Positions 44,893 through 52,307 of a stretch of 60,650 nt of DNA are shown here, piece by piece (the stretch's first letter is position 1; each line of letters opens with the position of its first letter). Below the pieces are notes generated by a model. That model was given only the letters and a program-made list of their open reading frames with translations. It was not told where the DNA came from and did not search any database. The stretch comes from Mycolicibacillus koreensis. GTDB lineage: Bacteria; Actinomycetota; Actinomycetes; Mycobacteriales; Mycobacteriaceae. The position numbers and the translations under genes are program-made. The stretch lies in NCBI RefSeq assembly GCF_002104795.1, contig NZ_NCXO01000024.1, positions 1-60,650 of the forward strand, written 5' to 3'.

Positions 44893-46995
44893 GTGGACGA
44901 CAAACAGCAGCAACTCGACGACTATCGGGTGGACCGGCAGTCCGGTTACCTCACCACCCAGCAGGGGGTGCGCGTCGATCACACCGACGATGCGCTGAGC
45001 GTAGGAGAGCGGGGGCCGACCCTGCTCGACGATTTTCACGCCCGCGAGAAGATCACCCACTTCGACCATGAGCGCATCCCGGAGCGAGTGGTGCACGCCC
45101 GCGGGTCCGGCGCCTACGGCTACTTCGAAACTTATGACGACTGGCTGGCGCCCTACACCGCAGCGAAATTCCTCACCACCGCCGGTAAACGGACGCCGGT
45201 GTTCGTCCGGTTCTCCACGGTGGCCGGCTTCCGCGGATCGGCCGACACCGTCCGCGACGTCCGAGGCTTCGCCACCAAGTTCTACACCGAGCAGGGCAAC
45301 TACGACTTGGTGGGCAACAACTTCCCGGTGTTCTTCATCCAGGACGCCATTAAGTTCCCCGACTTCGTCCACGCGGTCAAACCCGAACCCGACAATGAGA
45401 TCCCGCAGGCGCAATCCGCGCACGACACACTGTGGGACTTCGTGGCGCTGCAACCGGAAACGCTGCACACGATCATGTGGCTGATGTCCGACCGTGCACT
45501 CCCGCGCAGCTACCGGATGATGCAGGGCTTCGGGGTGAACACATTCCGGTTCGTCAACGCCGACGGGCAGGGCACCTTCGTGAAATTCCACTGGACCCCG
45601 AAGCTGGGAGTGCACTCCCTGATCTGGGACGAATGTCAGAAGGTGGCAGGAAAAGACCCCGACTTCAACCGCCGCGACCTGTGGGACGCCATCGAGTCCG
45701 GCCAGTACCCGGAGTGGGAACTCGGAGTCCAATTGGTCCCCGAGAGCGAGGAGCTCAACTTCGATTTCGACTTGCTGGACGCCACGAAAATCATTCCCGA
45801 GGAACAGGTTCCGGTACAACCGGTCGGCACGATGGTGCTCAACCGCAACCCGGACAACTTCTTCGCTGAAACCGAGCAGGTGGCGTTTTGTCCGGCCAAC
45901 GTGGTGCCCGGGATCGACTTCACCAACGACCCGCTGCTGCAGTTCCGCAACTTCTCCTACCTTGACACCCAGTTGATCCGGCTCGGCGGACCGAATTTCG
46001 CGCAACTGCCGATCAACCGTCCGGTCGCCGAGGTGCGCACCAACCAGCACGACGGCTACGGCCAGATCGCGATCCCGGTGGGCCGGTCGAGCTACTACAA
46101 GAACTCCATCGGTGGTGGATGCCCCGCACTCGGCGCCGGCAGCGATCCTGACGTGTTCCGCCACTACACCCAGAAGGTGGAGGGCCACGCGGTGCGCCAG
46201 CGGGCCGAAGCCTTCCAGGATCACTACAGCCAGGCGCGCATGTTCTGGAAGAGCATGACGCCGGTGGAGGCGAAACACATCGTGGCCGCCTACGGTTTCG
46301 AGTTGGGGAAGGTGACTTCCGGTGAGATCCGTGCCCGCGTCGTCGACCACCTCAATCGCATCGACCACAATCTCGCCACCCAGGTGGCTGCTCTGCTCGG
46401 CCTGACCGCGCCGGAGGAACAACCCGTCGACGACACCATGGCGGCCTCCTCGGCGCTGTCGCAGATCGGCACCGGTGACGGCGGCATCGAGAGCCGCAAG
46501 ATCGCGCTGCTCGCCGCCGACGGTGTCGATGTGGAAGGCACCCAGCGTTTCATCGAGGCGATGCGCCGCCGCGGCGCAATCGCCGAGGTGCTCGCCCCCG
46601 CCGCGGGCGGCGCGCTCGCCGGTGGCTCCGGTGGGCAGCTGCCGGTGGATCGCGCCATCAACACCATGGCATCGGTGCTCTACGACGCAGTCGTGGTGCC
46701 CTGCGGGCCCGATTCGGTGGCGACACTGGCCGGGGACGGCTACGCATTGCACTTCATCGCCGAGGCCTACAAGCACCTCAAGGCGGTGGGGGCGTTCGGT
46801 GCGGGGCTCACACTGTTGCGCACCGCCGGAGTCGGTGAGCATCTCGCTACCGGCACCGACGTGCTGGAGACCGACGGAGTGGTCACCACCGCTGCGGCGG
46901 CAGGTGATCTCGTTGAGTCGTTCTTCGACGCATTCGCCACGGTGCTCGCCAAACACCGTGTCTGGGATCGCCAGACCGATGCCGTCTCGGCGTGA
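44893..46995 (+). CDS. katE: Large-subunit catalase (KatE/HPII type)
   Basis: Heme catalase of 700 residues with the C-terminal flavodoxin/PfpI-like domain typical of clade 2 large catalases. Distal His is in [13 protein letters not shown], Asn in [13 protein letters not shown], and the proximal heme Tyr in [11 protein letters not shown]. The extra domain starts near residue 535 ([20 protein letters not shown]). GTG 44893 is chosen over ATG 44860 because AAGGAG lies 6 bases before it, while ATG 44860 would fall at the predicted transcription start. Removes hydrogen peroxide in stress; under SigF. Confidence 0.95.
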   Translation: MDDKQQQLDDYRVDRQSGYLTTQQGVRVDHTDDALSVGERGPTLLDDFHAREKITHFDHERIPERVVHARGSGAYGYFETYDDWLAPYTAAKFLTTAGKRTPVFVRFSTVAGFRGSADTVRDVRGFATKFYTEQGNYDLVGNNFPVFFIQDAIKFPDFVHAVKPEPDNEIPQAQSAHDTLWDFVALQPETLHTIMWLMSDRALPRSYRMMQGFGVNTFRFVNADGQGTFVKFHWTPKLGVHSLIWDECQKVAGKDPDFNRRDLWDAIESGQYPEWELGVQLVPESEELNFDFDLLDATKIIPEEQVPVQPVGTMVLNRNPDNFFAETEQVAFCPANVVPGIDFTNDPLLQFRNFSYLDTQLIRLGGPNFAQLPINRPVAEVRTNQHDGYGQIAIPVGRSSYYKNSIGGGCPALGAGSDPDVFRHYTQKVEGHAVRQRAEAFQDHYSQARMFWKSMTPVEAKHIVAAYGFELGKVTSGEIRARVVDHLNRIDHNLATQVAALLGLTAPEEQPVDDTMAASSALSQIGTGDGGIESRKIALLAADGVDVEGTQRFIEAMRRRGAIAEVLAPAAGGALAGGSGGQLPVDRAINTMASVLYDAVVVPCGPDSVATLAGDGYALHFIAEAYKHLKAVGAFGAGLTLLRTAGVGEHLATGTDVLETDGVVTTAAAAGDLVESFFDAFATVLAKHRVWDRQTDAVSA

Positions 46996-47070
46996 GCAAC
47001 GAACCCGCTCGACCGGTGCCGGCCTCTAAGATCGGGGCCACACAGGTCGGAACGGGTTGAAAGGGAAGCC

Positions 47071-47469
47071 GTGACACAGGACAGTCGCCGATCAACGGGA
47101 GGCTCCGGGGAGCGGCGTTCCCCGCTGCGCAACGATCCCACCGTGCGCGCAGCGGTCCGTTTCGCGTTGGTGGTCGCCGCCCTCGGCGTGGTGGTGCTCG
47201 TCGTTGCGTCGTTGTGGGCGAGCGGCTGCGACAGCTCCACGGCCTCCGGCGCGGCGTGCGGGACACCGCAACGCATCACGCTGGCGTTGGCAGCGCCGGC
47301 GGTGTTCTTCGCCGGGGCGATCCGGGCGTTCGCCCACACCTATCAGCGTTACCGTGACCGCCAGCCATGGTGGGGCTGGCAGGGCGCCGGCTGGTTCTTG
47401 TTGATGCTGTGTTTCGCGATCCTGTTCATGGCAGGTGTCCCGATCGCCGGGCCCGGCGTGTTGGGCTGA
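47071..47469 (+). CDS. Small membrane protein of unknown function
   Basis: Protein of 132 residues: charged N-terminus, a first helix (FALVVAALGVVVLVVASLWA), an outer loop with two Cys (SGCDSSTASGAACGTPQ), and two more helices (ITLALAAPAVFFAGAIRAFA; WFLLMLCFAILFMAGVPI). The plan is similar to the protein at 42737. GTG 47071 has AAAGGGA upstream, and a TAAGAT box lies at 47027. No SigF-type promoter was seen; it may also be read through from katE. Confidence 0.78.
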   Translation: MTQDSRRSTGGSGERRSPLRNDPTVRAAVRFALVVAALGVVVLVVASLWASGCDSSTASGAACGTPQRITLALAAPAVFFAGAIRAFAHTYQRYRDRQPWWGWQGAGWFLLMLCFAILFMAGVPIAGPGVLG

Positions 47470-47476
47470 GCCGCGT

Positions 47477-47516
47477 CACGCAGAACGTCTCACGCAGAAC
47501 GTCTCACGCAGAACGT
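47477..47516. repeat. 14-bp tandem repeat, nearly 3 copies
   Basis: CACGCAGAACGTCT occurs twice, then CACGCAGAACGT with a changed end. Starts 8 bases after the stop of the preceding gene. Confidence 0.92.
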
Positions 47517-47537
47517 TGAGTGCGCCGCCACGCCAAG

Positions 47538-47611
47538 GGTTGTGCAACCACGGCGTAGGTTTGTGCAACCACGGTGGTAAAACTGGGCTGATCACCGCCC
47601 TGGTTGCACAA
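47538..47611. repeat. Direct and inverted copies of TTGTGCAACCACGG
   Basis: TTGTGCAACCACGG at 47540-47553 and 47561-47574, and an inverted core (GGTTGCACAA) at 47602-47611. The first copy is itself a dyad (GGTTG-TG-CAACC). The 268-base gap that holds these has no gene. Confidence 0.8.
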
Positions 47612-47683
47612 GGCTCGGGCGAACCAGGCCACGGCCGCGGGCAAACACGCCCCGACCGCACAGAAGTCAGCGGTGCGCGCATG

Positions 47684-47716
47684 AGAAGGGCCCAGCCGGC
47701 TCGGCTGGGCCCTTCT
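47684..47716. terminator. Strong bidirectional terminator (15-bp perfect stem)
   Basis: AGAAGGGCCCAGCCG, loop GCT, CGGCTGGGCCCTTCT, followed by TCCTC. It lies between convergent genes and can end both. Confidence 0.9.
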
Positions 47717-47737
47717 TCCTCGGGATGGACGTACCGG

Positions 47738-47983
47738 TCAGCTACCCGGGTCCTGGTTGGCTTTCTGGCGCTGCTCATCGATCTTGGCTTCGCCGCGGGC
47801 CTGTTCGGCTTGTGCTTCCTTCTTGGCCGCCTCGCGTTCGGACTCTGCCTTGTCCTGTTGCGCGCGGCCCTCGCGGACCATGTCGTCACGGCCGGTGACG
47901 GTGCCGACCGCTTCTTTGACCTTGCCCTTGGCGCCTTCGACAACGCCCTTCACGGCCTCTTCGGCGGTGTTCTTGTCGCTCAT
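47738..47983 (-). CDS. CsbD-like stress protein, copy 1
   Basis: Small hydrophilic protein of 81 residues with the CsbD motif GVVEGAKGKVKEAVGTVTGR and a charged helical tail (QQDKAESEREAAKKEAQAEQ). CsbD-like proteins are general-stress proteins of unknown action. ATG 47983 is used rather than TTG 47986. The second copy at 51463 is closely similar. It is the second gene after the Rho-N-like gene at 48281, probably one transcript. Confidence 0.88.
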   Translation of the reverse strand: MSDKNTAEEAVKGVVEGAKGKVKEAVGTVTGRDDMVREGRAQQDKAESEREAAKKEAQAEQARGEAKIDEQRQKANQDPGS

Positions 47984-48023
47984 CAATCCACCTTCCTGGT
48001 GACTACCAATGGTTCCGCGGTTT

Positions 48024-48281
48024 CTAATGGTTCCGCAGTTTCGCGATGAGCTCGCTTTTGGTCAGCTTCGAATAGCCTGACATGCCAAGCTCTTTTGCCC
48101 GCTTTTTGAGCTCAGGGACGGTCCAATCCGGATACGACCCGGAGCGGCCGCCGCGCTGGCCGACCTTGTGTCGACTACTGGATGCCGCGGCGTTGGCGAT
48201 CCGAGCCGCCTTCTGCTTCGAGTCGCCTTTGTCGCGCAGATCCTGGTAGAGACGCTCGTCCTTGATCGACGAGTTCGGCAT
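48024..48281 (-). CDS. Rho-N-like small protein (85 aa)
   Basis: Basic protein of 85 residues. The N-terminal half (KDERLYQDLRDKGDSKQKAA, RIANAAA) is helical. The C-terminal half (WTVPELKKRAKELGMSGYSK, LTKSELIAKLRNH) matches the helix-extended-loop-helix of Rho N-terminal/SAP-like domains that bind nucleic acids. AAAGGAGA precedes the ATG. A SigF-like promoter lies upstream on the same strand. Likely a stress-induced DNA- or RNA-binding protein. Confidence 0.85.
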   Translation of the reverse strand: MPNSSIKDERLYQDLRDKGDSKQKAARIANAAASSSRHKVGQRGGRSGSYPDWTVPELKKRAKELGMSGYSKLTKSELIAKLRNH

Positions 48282-48325
48282 CGTCTTCTCCTTTCCGCGC
48301 CGGTTTTCCCGACCCGCCTACCGGG

Positions 48326-48351
48326 ATGCCCCGGCTGCGGCGACGTTAAAC
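48326..48351 (-). promoter_or_regulatory. SigF-like promoter, GTTT-N16-GGGCAT (one mismatch)
   Basis: On the minus strand GTTT (48351-48348), 16 bases, GGGCAT (48331-48326), 45 bases before the Rho-N-like gene. It shares the GGGCAT variant with the cutinase promoter. Confidence 0.45.
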
Positions 48352-48367
48352 CTCGCGGGTCTCCTGG

Positions 48368-48389
48368 GCGCGTGGCCGGCGCGTGGCCG
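48368..48389. repeat. 11-bp tandem duplication
   Basis: GCGCGTGGCCG occurs twice in a row between the divergent Rho-N-like and rsbW promoters. Confidence 0.85.
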
Positions 48390-48418
48390 GTTCGCGCCGC
48401 CCGAGGCGACCGATCGGG

Positions 48419-48443
48419 GTTACCCCCGGCGAAAAACGGGTAC
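48419..48443 (+). promoter_or_regulatory. SigF promoter of rsbW-sigF, GTTA-N15-GGGTAC
   Basis: GGTTA (core GTTA 48419-48422), 15-base spacer, GGGTAC 48438-48443. SigF operons in mycobacteria are autoregulated from such a site. The leader to rsbW is about 150 bases and contains an 11-bp tandem repeat and an AACCGT/ACGGTT dyad at 48463-48484. Confidence 0.75.
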
Positions 48444-48517
48444 CTGTGTCGGGGCACCGCGTAACCGTCACTGAACATACGGTTCACCGGGGTGCCGATG
48501 TGATGCAGGAATGCCCC

Positions 48518-48547
48518 GAACAGACTCGGAACAGACTCGGAACAAAC
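48518..48547. repeat. 11-bp tandem repeat, about 2.5 copies, in the rsbW leader
   Basis: GAACAGACTCG at 48518 and 48529, then partial GAACAAAC at 48540. Confidence 0.9.
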
Positions 48548-48597
48548 AATGCGCAGCGGTAACCTCAGGGAGCAGGCGACCGCTGGGAGGACGACAC

Positions 48598-49035
48598 GTG
48601 ACGGACACCAGGATGCAAGCCCCCCGAGACGAGCGCACTGACCGGTCCGTCGAGTTGCGGGTGGCGGCACGCGTGGACAACATCGCGGTCGTGCGTACCC
48701 TGGTCGGTGCGGTCGGCGCCTTGGAGGACTTCGACGTCGACAGCGTCGCGGATCTGCGGCTGGCGGTCGATGAGGCCTGTACCCAGTTGGTTCATGCGGC
48801 CAGCGACGGAGCGACGTTGGTGATGGTCGTCGACCCGGGCGCCGATGTGGTGCGGATCGATCTCTGTGTGCCCTGCCGTGGCGACCGGGAAGTGATGGTC
48901 CCGGGCAGTTTCGGCTGGTATGTGTTGACCTCCCTGGTGGATGGGGTCAACACCTACCGTGACGGTGAACAGCCCGGCGTCGGCGGCCAGACGGTCGGGG
49001 TGGTGTTGACCAAACACCGGGCGGGGATTGAGTGA
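48598..49035 (+). CDS. rsbW: Anti-sigma-F factor RsbW (UsfX)
   Basis: Anti-sigma factor of 145 residues, the same length as in M. tuberculosis (Rv3287c). It has the histidine-kinase-like ATPase fold of RsbW/SpoIIAB: VADLRLAVDEACTQLV (N-box) and a GxG-type region (PGSFGWYVLTSLVDGV). It holds SigF inactive until an anti-anti-sigma factor releases it. GTG 48598 has GGGAGG 7 bases upstream. The stop overlaps the sigF start (TGATG). Confidence 0.94.
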   Translation: MTDTRMQAPRDERTDRSVELRVAARVDNIAVVRTLVGAVGALEDFDVDSVADLRLAVDEACTQLVHAASDGATLVMVVDPGADVVRIDLCVPCRGDREVMVPGSFGWYVLTSLVDGVNTYRDGEQPGVGGQTVGVVLTKHRAGIE

Positions 49036-49823
49036 TGGCATCCGATGCCGGCTCGGCATCGCGGGGGAGTTCGGAGTATGCCGACGTTCCCGAGATGTTC
49101 CGACAATTGGTCGCGCTGCCCGCGGAGTCGTCGGAGTTCTCCGCCCAGCGCGACAAGATCGTGGAACGCTGTCTGCCGCTGGCCGACCATATCGCCCGCC
49201 GCTTCGACGGTCGTGGCGAGACCCGTGAGGATTTGGTGCAGGTGGCGCGGGTGGGATTGGTCAACGCGGTGCTGCGTTTCGATGTCGACGCCGGCTCGGA
49301 TTTCGTGTCGTTCGCGGTGCCCACGATCATGGGCGAGGTCCGCCGACACTTCCGTGACAACAGTTGGTCGGTGAAGGTGCCGCGGCGCCTCAAGGAGATG
49401 CATCTGCGGTTGGGGGCGACCACCGCCGAGTTGTCGCAGCGGCTCGGTCGCGCCCCGACGCCGTCGGAGTTGGCCGCCGAAATGGAGGTCAGCCGCAGCG
49501 AGGTCGTCGAAGGTTTGGTGGCGGGCAGTTCGTACAACACGTTGTCGATCGACAGCGGTAGTGGCAGCGGCGGCGACGACGACGTCCGAGCGATCGCCGA
49601 CACGCTCGGGTCGGTGGACGCCGGGATGGAGCGCATCGACAACCGTGAGACCCTGCGGCCGTTGCTGGCGGCCCTGCCCGAGCGGGAACGTGCCGTGCTC
49701 ATTCTGCGGTTCTTCGAATCGATGACCCAGACTCAGATCGCCGAACGGGTCGGCGTCTCGCAGATGCACGTTTCGCGGCTGCTGGCCAAGTCGTTGGCCC
49801 GGCTTCGCGACCAGATGACGTGA
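49035..49823 (+). CDS. sigF: RNA polymerase sigma factor SigF
   Basis: Group 3 (SigB/SigF-type) sigma factor of 262 residues. Region 2: LADHIARRFDGRGETREDLV and DFVSFAVPTIMGEVRRHFRD. Region 3: LKEMHLRLGATTAELSQRLG. Region 4: LPERERAVLILRFFESMTQT with QTQIAERVGVSQMHVSRLLA as the -35-binding helix. It recognises GTTT-N15-17-GGGTAY. ATG 49035 is used; GTG 49032 is also possible. It corresponds to Rv3286c. Many genes around it carry its promoter. Confidence 0.96.
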   Translation: MASDAGSASRGSSEYADVPEMFRQLVALPAESSEFSAQRDKIVERCLPLADHIARRFDGRGETREDLVQVARVGLVNAVLRFDVDAGSDFVSFAVPTIMGEVRRHFRDNSWSVKVPRRLKEMHLRLGATTAELSQRLGRAPTPSELAAEMEVSRSEVVEGLVAGSSYNTLSIDSGSGSGGDDDVRAIADTLGSVDAGMERIDNRETLRPLLAALPERERAVLILRFFESMTQTQIAERVGVSQMHVSRLLAKSLARLRDQMT

Positions 49824-49896
49824 CCCGCCAGGTCCGGGCGCGAAGCCGGACCGACGGGACGAGGCGCGTGGCGGTCCGCTCGGGAACTAGCCGGAA

Positions 49897-50337
49897 CTAG
49901 CCCGAGGCGCGCAACAGGGTGATGTCCTGGACATACCCGAGCGCCTCGGTCATGGTCCGTCGGACGGGCAGGTCCGCATCGGGGTCGCAGATCCGCAGCA
50001 GCCGGGAGACCGCGGGCCCGGTCACCAGCGCCCAGCGCAGGACGCCGGCCACCGCCGTCTGGATCCGCCGCAGGGCGTTGAATCCCGACGAGCCCATGAA
50101 ATCCAGGCCGCTGACGTCGAGCACCAGCCATTCGCAGTGCGCTGCGCAGCGACGTACATAGTCGGCGAGGTGGTCGGCGTTGGCGGCATCGACCTCACCG
50201 CGCACGGTGAGAACCAGGCCGCTGCGGCCCCATCGTGCGTCGATCTGCGCGGTGTGACTCTCCCAGGATTGCGCCGGGAAGTCGATGTCCGCCGTGGGAG
50301 TTGGCCAGGGGAGGCCGGTAGTGCGCGTCACAGTCAT
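49897..50337 (-). CDS. STAS-domain anti-anti-sigma factor (anti-sigma F antagonist-like)
   Basis: Protein of 146 residues with a STAS domain: VLTVRGEVDAANADHLADYV and the conserved loop LDVSGLDFMGSSGFNALRRI, whose Ser would be the site of phosphorylation by an RsbW-like kinase. ATG 50337 is chosen because GGAG is 8 bases before it, but only 2 before ATG 50343. The location next to sigF suggests that it frees SigF from RsbW, like RsfA/RsfB, but this is inferred. Confidence 0.88.
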   Translation of the reverse strand: MTVTRTTGLPWPTPTADIDFPAQSWESHTAQIDARWGRSGLVLTVRGEVDAANADHLADYVRRCAAHCEWLVLDVSGLDFMGSSGFNALRRIQTAVAGVLRWALVTGPAVSRLLRICDPDADLPVRRTMTEALGYVQDITLLRASG

Positions 50338-50514
50338 GTCCATCGCTCCATCAGTTGCATACTCGTGCTACTGGACTCGCGTCGAGGACGTGCAACCGGA
50401 ATCGAAGACTCGGAGAGGCCCGCCTCCCCGCACGTCCCTGACGCATTTCCGGGGTGGCTGTGAACTCAACCTGTTGGCGACGTTACTCCTGCGGTCGGGC
50501 TTTCACAACGGTTT

Positions 50515-50551
50515 GGTAACGCTGCCAGCGTCCTCTCAAGGAATCGTTACC
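50515..50551. promoter_or_regulatory. Inverted repeat GGTAACG/CGTTACC in the gap before the STAS gene
   Basis: Seven-base arms at 50515-50521 and 50545-50551 with a 23-base spacer in the 285-base gap between the PAS-ANTAR and STAS genes. Role unknown; could be an operator or weak terminator. Confidence 0.35.
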
Positions 50552-50622
50552 GGCGCTGACGCCACCCCCGATGCCGGTTTCTCCGCCGCATCGTCGTCGG
50601 CAACGTGCCCGATCGGCGGTGG

Positions 50623-51309
50623 TCAGGTGATGGTCAGCAGCGCGTGATCGATCTTGCTGACGGTCCCCGGCGACATCTGGCCGACCACGGCGTCGATGAA
50701 TCGCGCGGCCAGGTCGCGGACCTTGATGTTGGTCTCCTGGGAGCGCCAGACGAGGATGTCGAAGGCCCGTTCGGCGGAGATGCCGTGCGCGGCCATCAAC
50801 ACCCCTTTGGCCTGCTCGATGACTGCCCGCGACTCGCTGACCTCCGACACGGCGGTGGTGACATCGGACTGCAGCACTTCGGTGATGTCGACGTAGAACC
50901 CCGACGTGCCCAGGACGGTGTCGTCCTCGGTGAGCATGTAGTCGCCCACCACGATCACCCATCGGGTGCGCCCGGCGGTGTCGATGATGCGGTGGCGGCT
51001 GCTGAACGGCTCACCGGCCTGCACCCGGCCGAGCACCGCGGCGACTTCGGGGCGGTCGTCGGGGTGCTTGTGCTCCAACAGCAACTCGGTTGTGGGCACC
51101 ACGGTGCCGGGTTCGTAGCCGTGCATGCGGGCCACCGTCTCCGACCACACCCACCGCTGATCGGCGAGGAAGAACTGGAATCGCCCGACTCGCTGCTGCT
51201 CATCGGGGTCGAGAAGTATCTCCAGCGGGTGGGCGGCCTCGCGGGATGCCGCTGCGTCGGTCGCGGTCGACGGGGACTGGGGGAGGGGCGCATCGACATC
51301 GCCGACCAA
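50623..51309 (-). CDS. PAS-ANTAR regulator (putative antiterminator)
   Basis: Protein of about 228 residues. A PAS sensor domain (FQFFLADQRWVWSETVARMH, HPDDRPEVAAVLGRV, GTSGFYVDITEVLQ) is followed by an ANTAR RNA-binding domain (RAVIEQAKGVLMAAHGISAE, RAFDILVWRSQETNIKVRDL, AARFID). ANTAR proteins bind paired hairpins in mRNA and prevent termination. The start is uncertain: TTG 51309 gives a plausible N-terminus, while GTG 51426 or 51429 would add sequence that does not look coding. Probably senses a redox or ligand signal and acts with the neighbouring sigF system. Confidence 0.85.
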   Translation of the reverse strand: MVGDVDAPLPQSPSTATDAAASREAAHPLEILLDPDEQQRVGRFQFFLADQRWVWSETVARMHGYEPGTVVPTTELLLEHKHPDDRPEVAAVLGRVQAGEPFSSRHRIIDTAGRTRWVIVVGDYMLTEDDTVLGTSGFYVDITEVLQSDVTTAVSEVSESRAVIEQAKGVLMAAHGISAERAFDILVWRSQETNIKVRDLAARFIDAVVGQMSPGTVSKIDHALLTIT

Positions 51310-51375
51310 CGGACACCTGCTTCTCGCATCGTTAAAACCGGTGAAAGCTGAGCGACGCTGCTGCTGAACGTCAGG

Positions 51376-51390
51376 GTTGTATTTTACAAC
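51376..51390. promoter_or_regulatory. 15-bp palindrome GTTGTA-TTT-TACAAC upstream of the PAS-ANTAR gene
   Basis: Perfect 6-base arms with a 3-base centre, AT-rich in a GC-rich region, 67 bases before the assumed start. A candidate operator or promoter element. Confidence 0.5.
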
Positions 51391-51462
51391 GCCGACGCAC
51401 CGCTGTCGGCAACCGCGCCGGGGCACCACCCCCGTGGGTGGCGCCCCCGCAGTGAGCAGCGG

Positions 51463-51702
51463 TTACTGGTTGGACTGTTGACGCTTCTCGGCGGCCTCGG
51501 CGCCACCCCGCGCCGCTGCGGCCTCCGCTTCCTTCTTGGCGGCGTCGCGTTCGGCCTGGGCCTTGTCCTGCTGGGCACGGCCCTCCTGGGCCAGGTCGTC
51601 GCGGCCGGCCACGTTGCCCACCGCTTCCTTGACCTTGCCCTTGGCGCCCTCCACGGCGCCCCGAAGCCCCTCTTGCGGGCCGTTGTTGGCATCGTCGGAC
51701 AT
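51463..51702 (-). CDS. CsbD-like stress protein, copy 2
   Basis: Hydrophilic protein of 79 residues, closely related to the copy at 47738: AVEGAKGKVKEAVGNVAGRD, then EGRAQQDKAQAERDAAKKEA and an Ala/Glu-rich tail. GGGAGG lies before the ATG. A SigF-like promoter with one or two mismatches lies 28 bases upstream. Function unknown; general stress. Confidence 0.87.
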   Translation of the reverse strand: MSDDANNGPQEGLRGAVEGAKGKVKEAVGNVAGRDDLAQEGRAQQDKAQAERDAAKKEAEAAAARGGAEAAEKRQQSNQ

Positions 51703-51730
51703 ACGTCCTCCCTTCGTTGTCCGTCATCGC

Positions 51731-51756
51731 GTTCCCGTCGTTGGAACCGGCCAAAC
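51731..51756 (-). promoter_or_regulatory. SigF-like promoter, GTTT-N16-GGGAAC
   Basis: On the minus strand GTTT (51756-51753), 16 bases, GGGAAC (51736-51731). The -10 differs from GGGTAC by one base. Upstream of CsbD copy 2. Confidence 0.4.
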
Positions 51757-51777
51757 GTCCGCTGGCACGCGGTGTGC

Positions 51778-52050
51778 TCAGTCGTCGGGTTCGACCTCTT
51801 CGGGTTCGACGTCGTCGGTTTCCTGCGCCAGTCGCTGGTCGAGCGATTCCCCGTCGCGCTGCTCGGCGGCGGTGACCCCGTGACGATCGACCGCAACCCA
51901 CCGCTCGGGTGGATCCATGCCCTCCTCCAGCGGGTCCAGTCCGATCCGGTCTTCGTCGAGATCCTCGGCGCCGACGCTGCTGGTGAGATCGGTGTTCACC
52001 GCGTCGCCCGGGTCCGGCTGATACGCAGATGCGGTGTCGTTGTCGGCCAT
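51778..52050 (-). CDS. Acidic small protein of unknown function (90 aa)
   Basis: Highly acidic protein of 90 residues (GAEDLDEDRIGLDPLEEGMD, PPERWVAVDRHGVTAAEQRD, ETDDVEPEEVEPDD) with no hydrophobic segment; probably disordered. Similar short acidic proteins occur widely in mycobacteria. AGGAGGG precedes the ATG. It is divergent from the TPP enzyme, and CsbD copy 2 follows it. No function known. Confidence 0.8.
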   Translation of the reverse strand: MADNDTASAYQPDPGDAVNTDLTSSVGAEDLDEDRIGLDPLEEGMDPPERWVAVDRHGVTAAEQRDGESLDQRLAQETDDVEPEEVEPDD

Positions 52051-52170
52051 GCCCCCTCCTTCACTGGTGTCGGCGGCTGTCCATGAGCGGCCACCGGGGG
52101 TGCTGACGACACGACGCGGATGCGACATCGGTCGCCCCCGGTTCCGGACACTTCGCGATTACGCCTCGAC

Positions 52171-52193
52171 TACCCCAACCGATTACCCCAACC
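52171..52193. repeat. 10-bp direct repeat TACCCCAACC, 13-bp period
   Basis: TACCCCAACC at 52171-52180 and 52184-52193. On the minus strand each copy reads GGTTGGGGTA, which contains a SigF -10-like GGGTA. They lie upstream of the acidic protein gene. Confidence 0.75.
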
Positions 52194-52245
52194 GTGACGC
52201 GGTTAATCGGCGACCACCTCCGCCAACCGGCGTGGTCCGGTGACG

Positions 52246-52270
52246 GTTTGAGCGTGGCGCCCTCGGGTAT
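52246..52270 (+). promoter_or_regulatory. SigF promoter of the TPP enzyme, GTTT-N15-GGGTAT
   Basis: GTTT 52246-52249, 15-base spacer, GGGTAT 52265-52270; perfect match. The gene starts 37 bases later with AAGGAG in front. Confidence 0.9.
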
Positions 52271-52307
52271 GCGCAGAACCGACGCGTGACAGTCGAAGGA
52301 GTACACC

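Noticed and set aside
44575..46956. Long minus-strand open frame opposite the catalase gene.
   Set aside because: Antisense shadow; katE has intact heme and catalytic motifs, a promoter and a ribosome site on the plus strand.
47538..47611. A CRISPR-like array built from TTGTGCAACC repeats.
   Set aside because: Only two direct copies and one inverted copy, with spacers of 7 and 27 bases and no cas genes.
48348..48353. GTTT with GGGGGTAA around 48420 on the minus strand as a second promoter.
   Set aside because: The spacer is only 8 bases for that pairing. The opposite-strand reading (GTTA-N15-GGGTAC) fits better.
51310..51429. N-terminal extension of the PAS-ANTAR protein to GTG 51426 or 51429.
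   Set aside because: The added residues (CRQRCVGVVKYNPDVQQQRR) do not look like a protein domain and the DNA contains a palindrome, so it is more likely upstream regulatory sequence. The true start remains uncertain.
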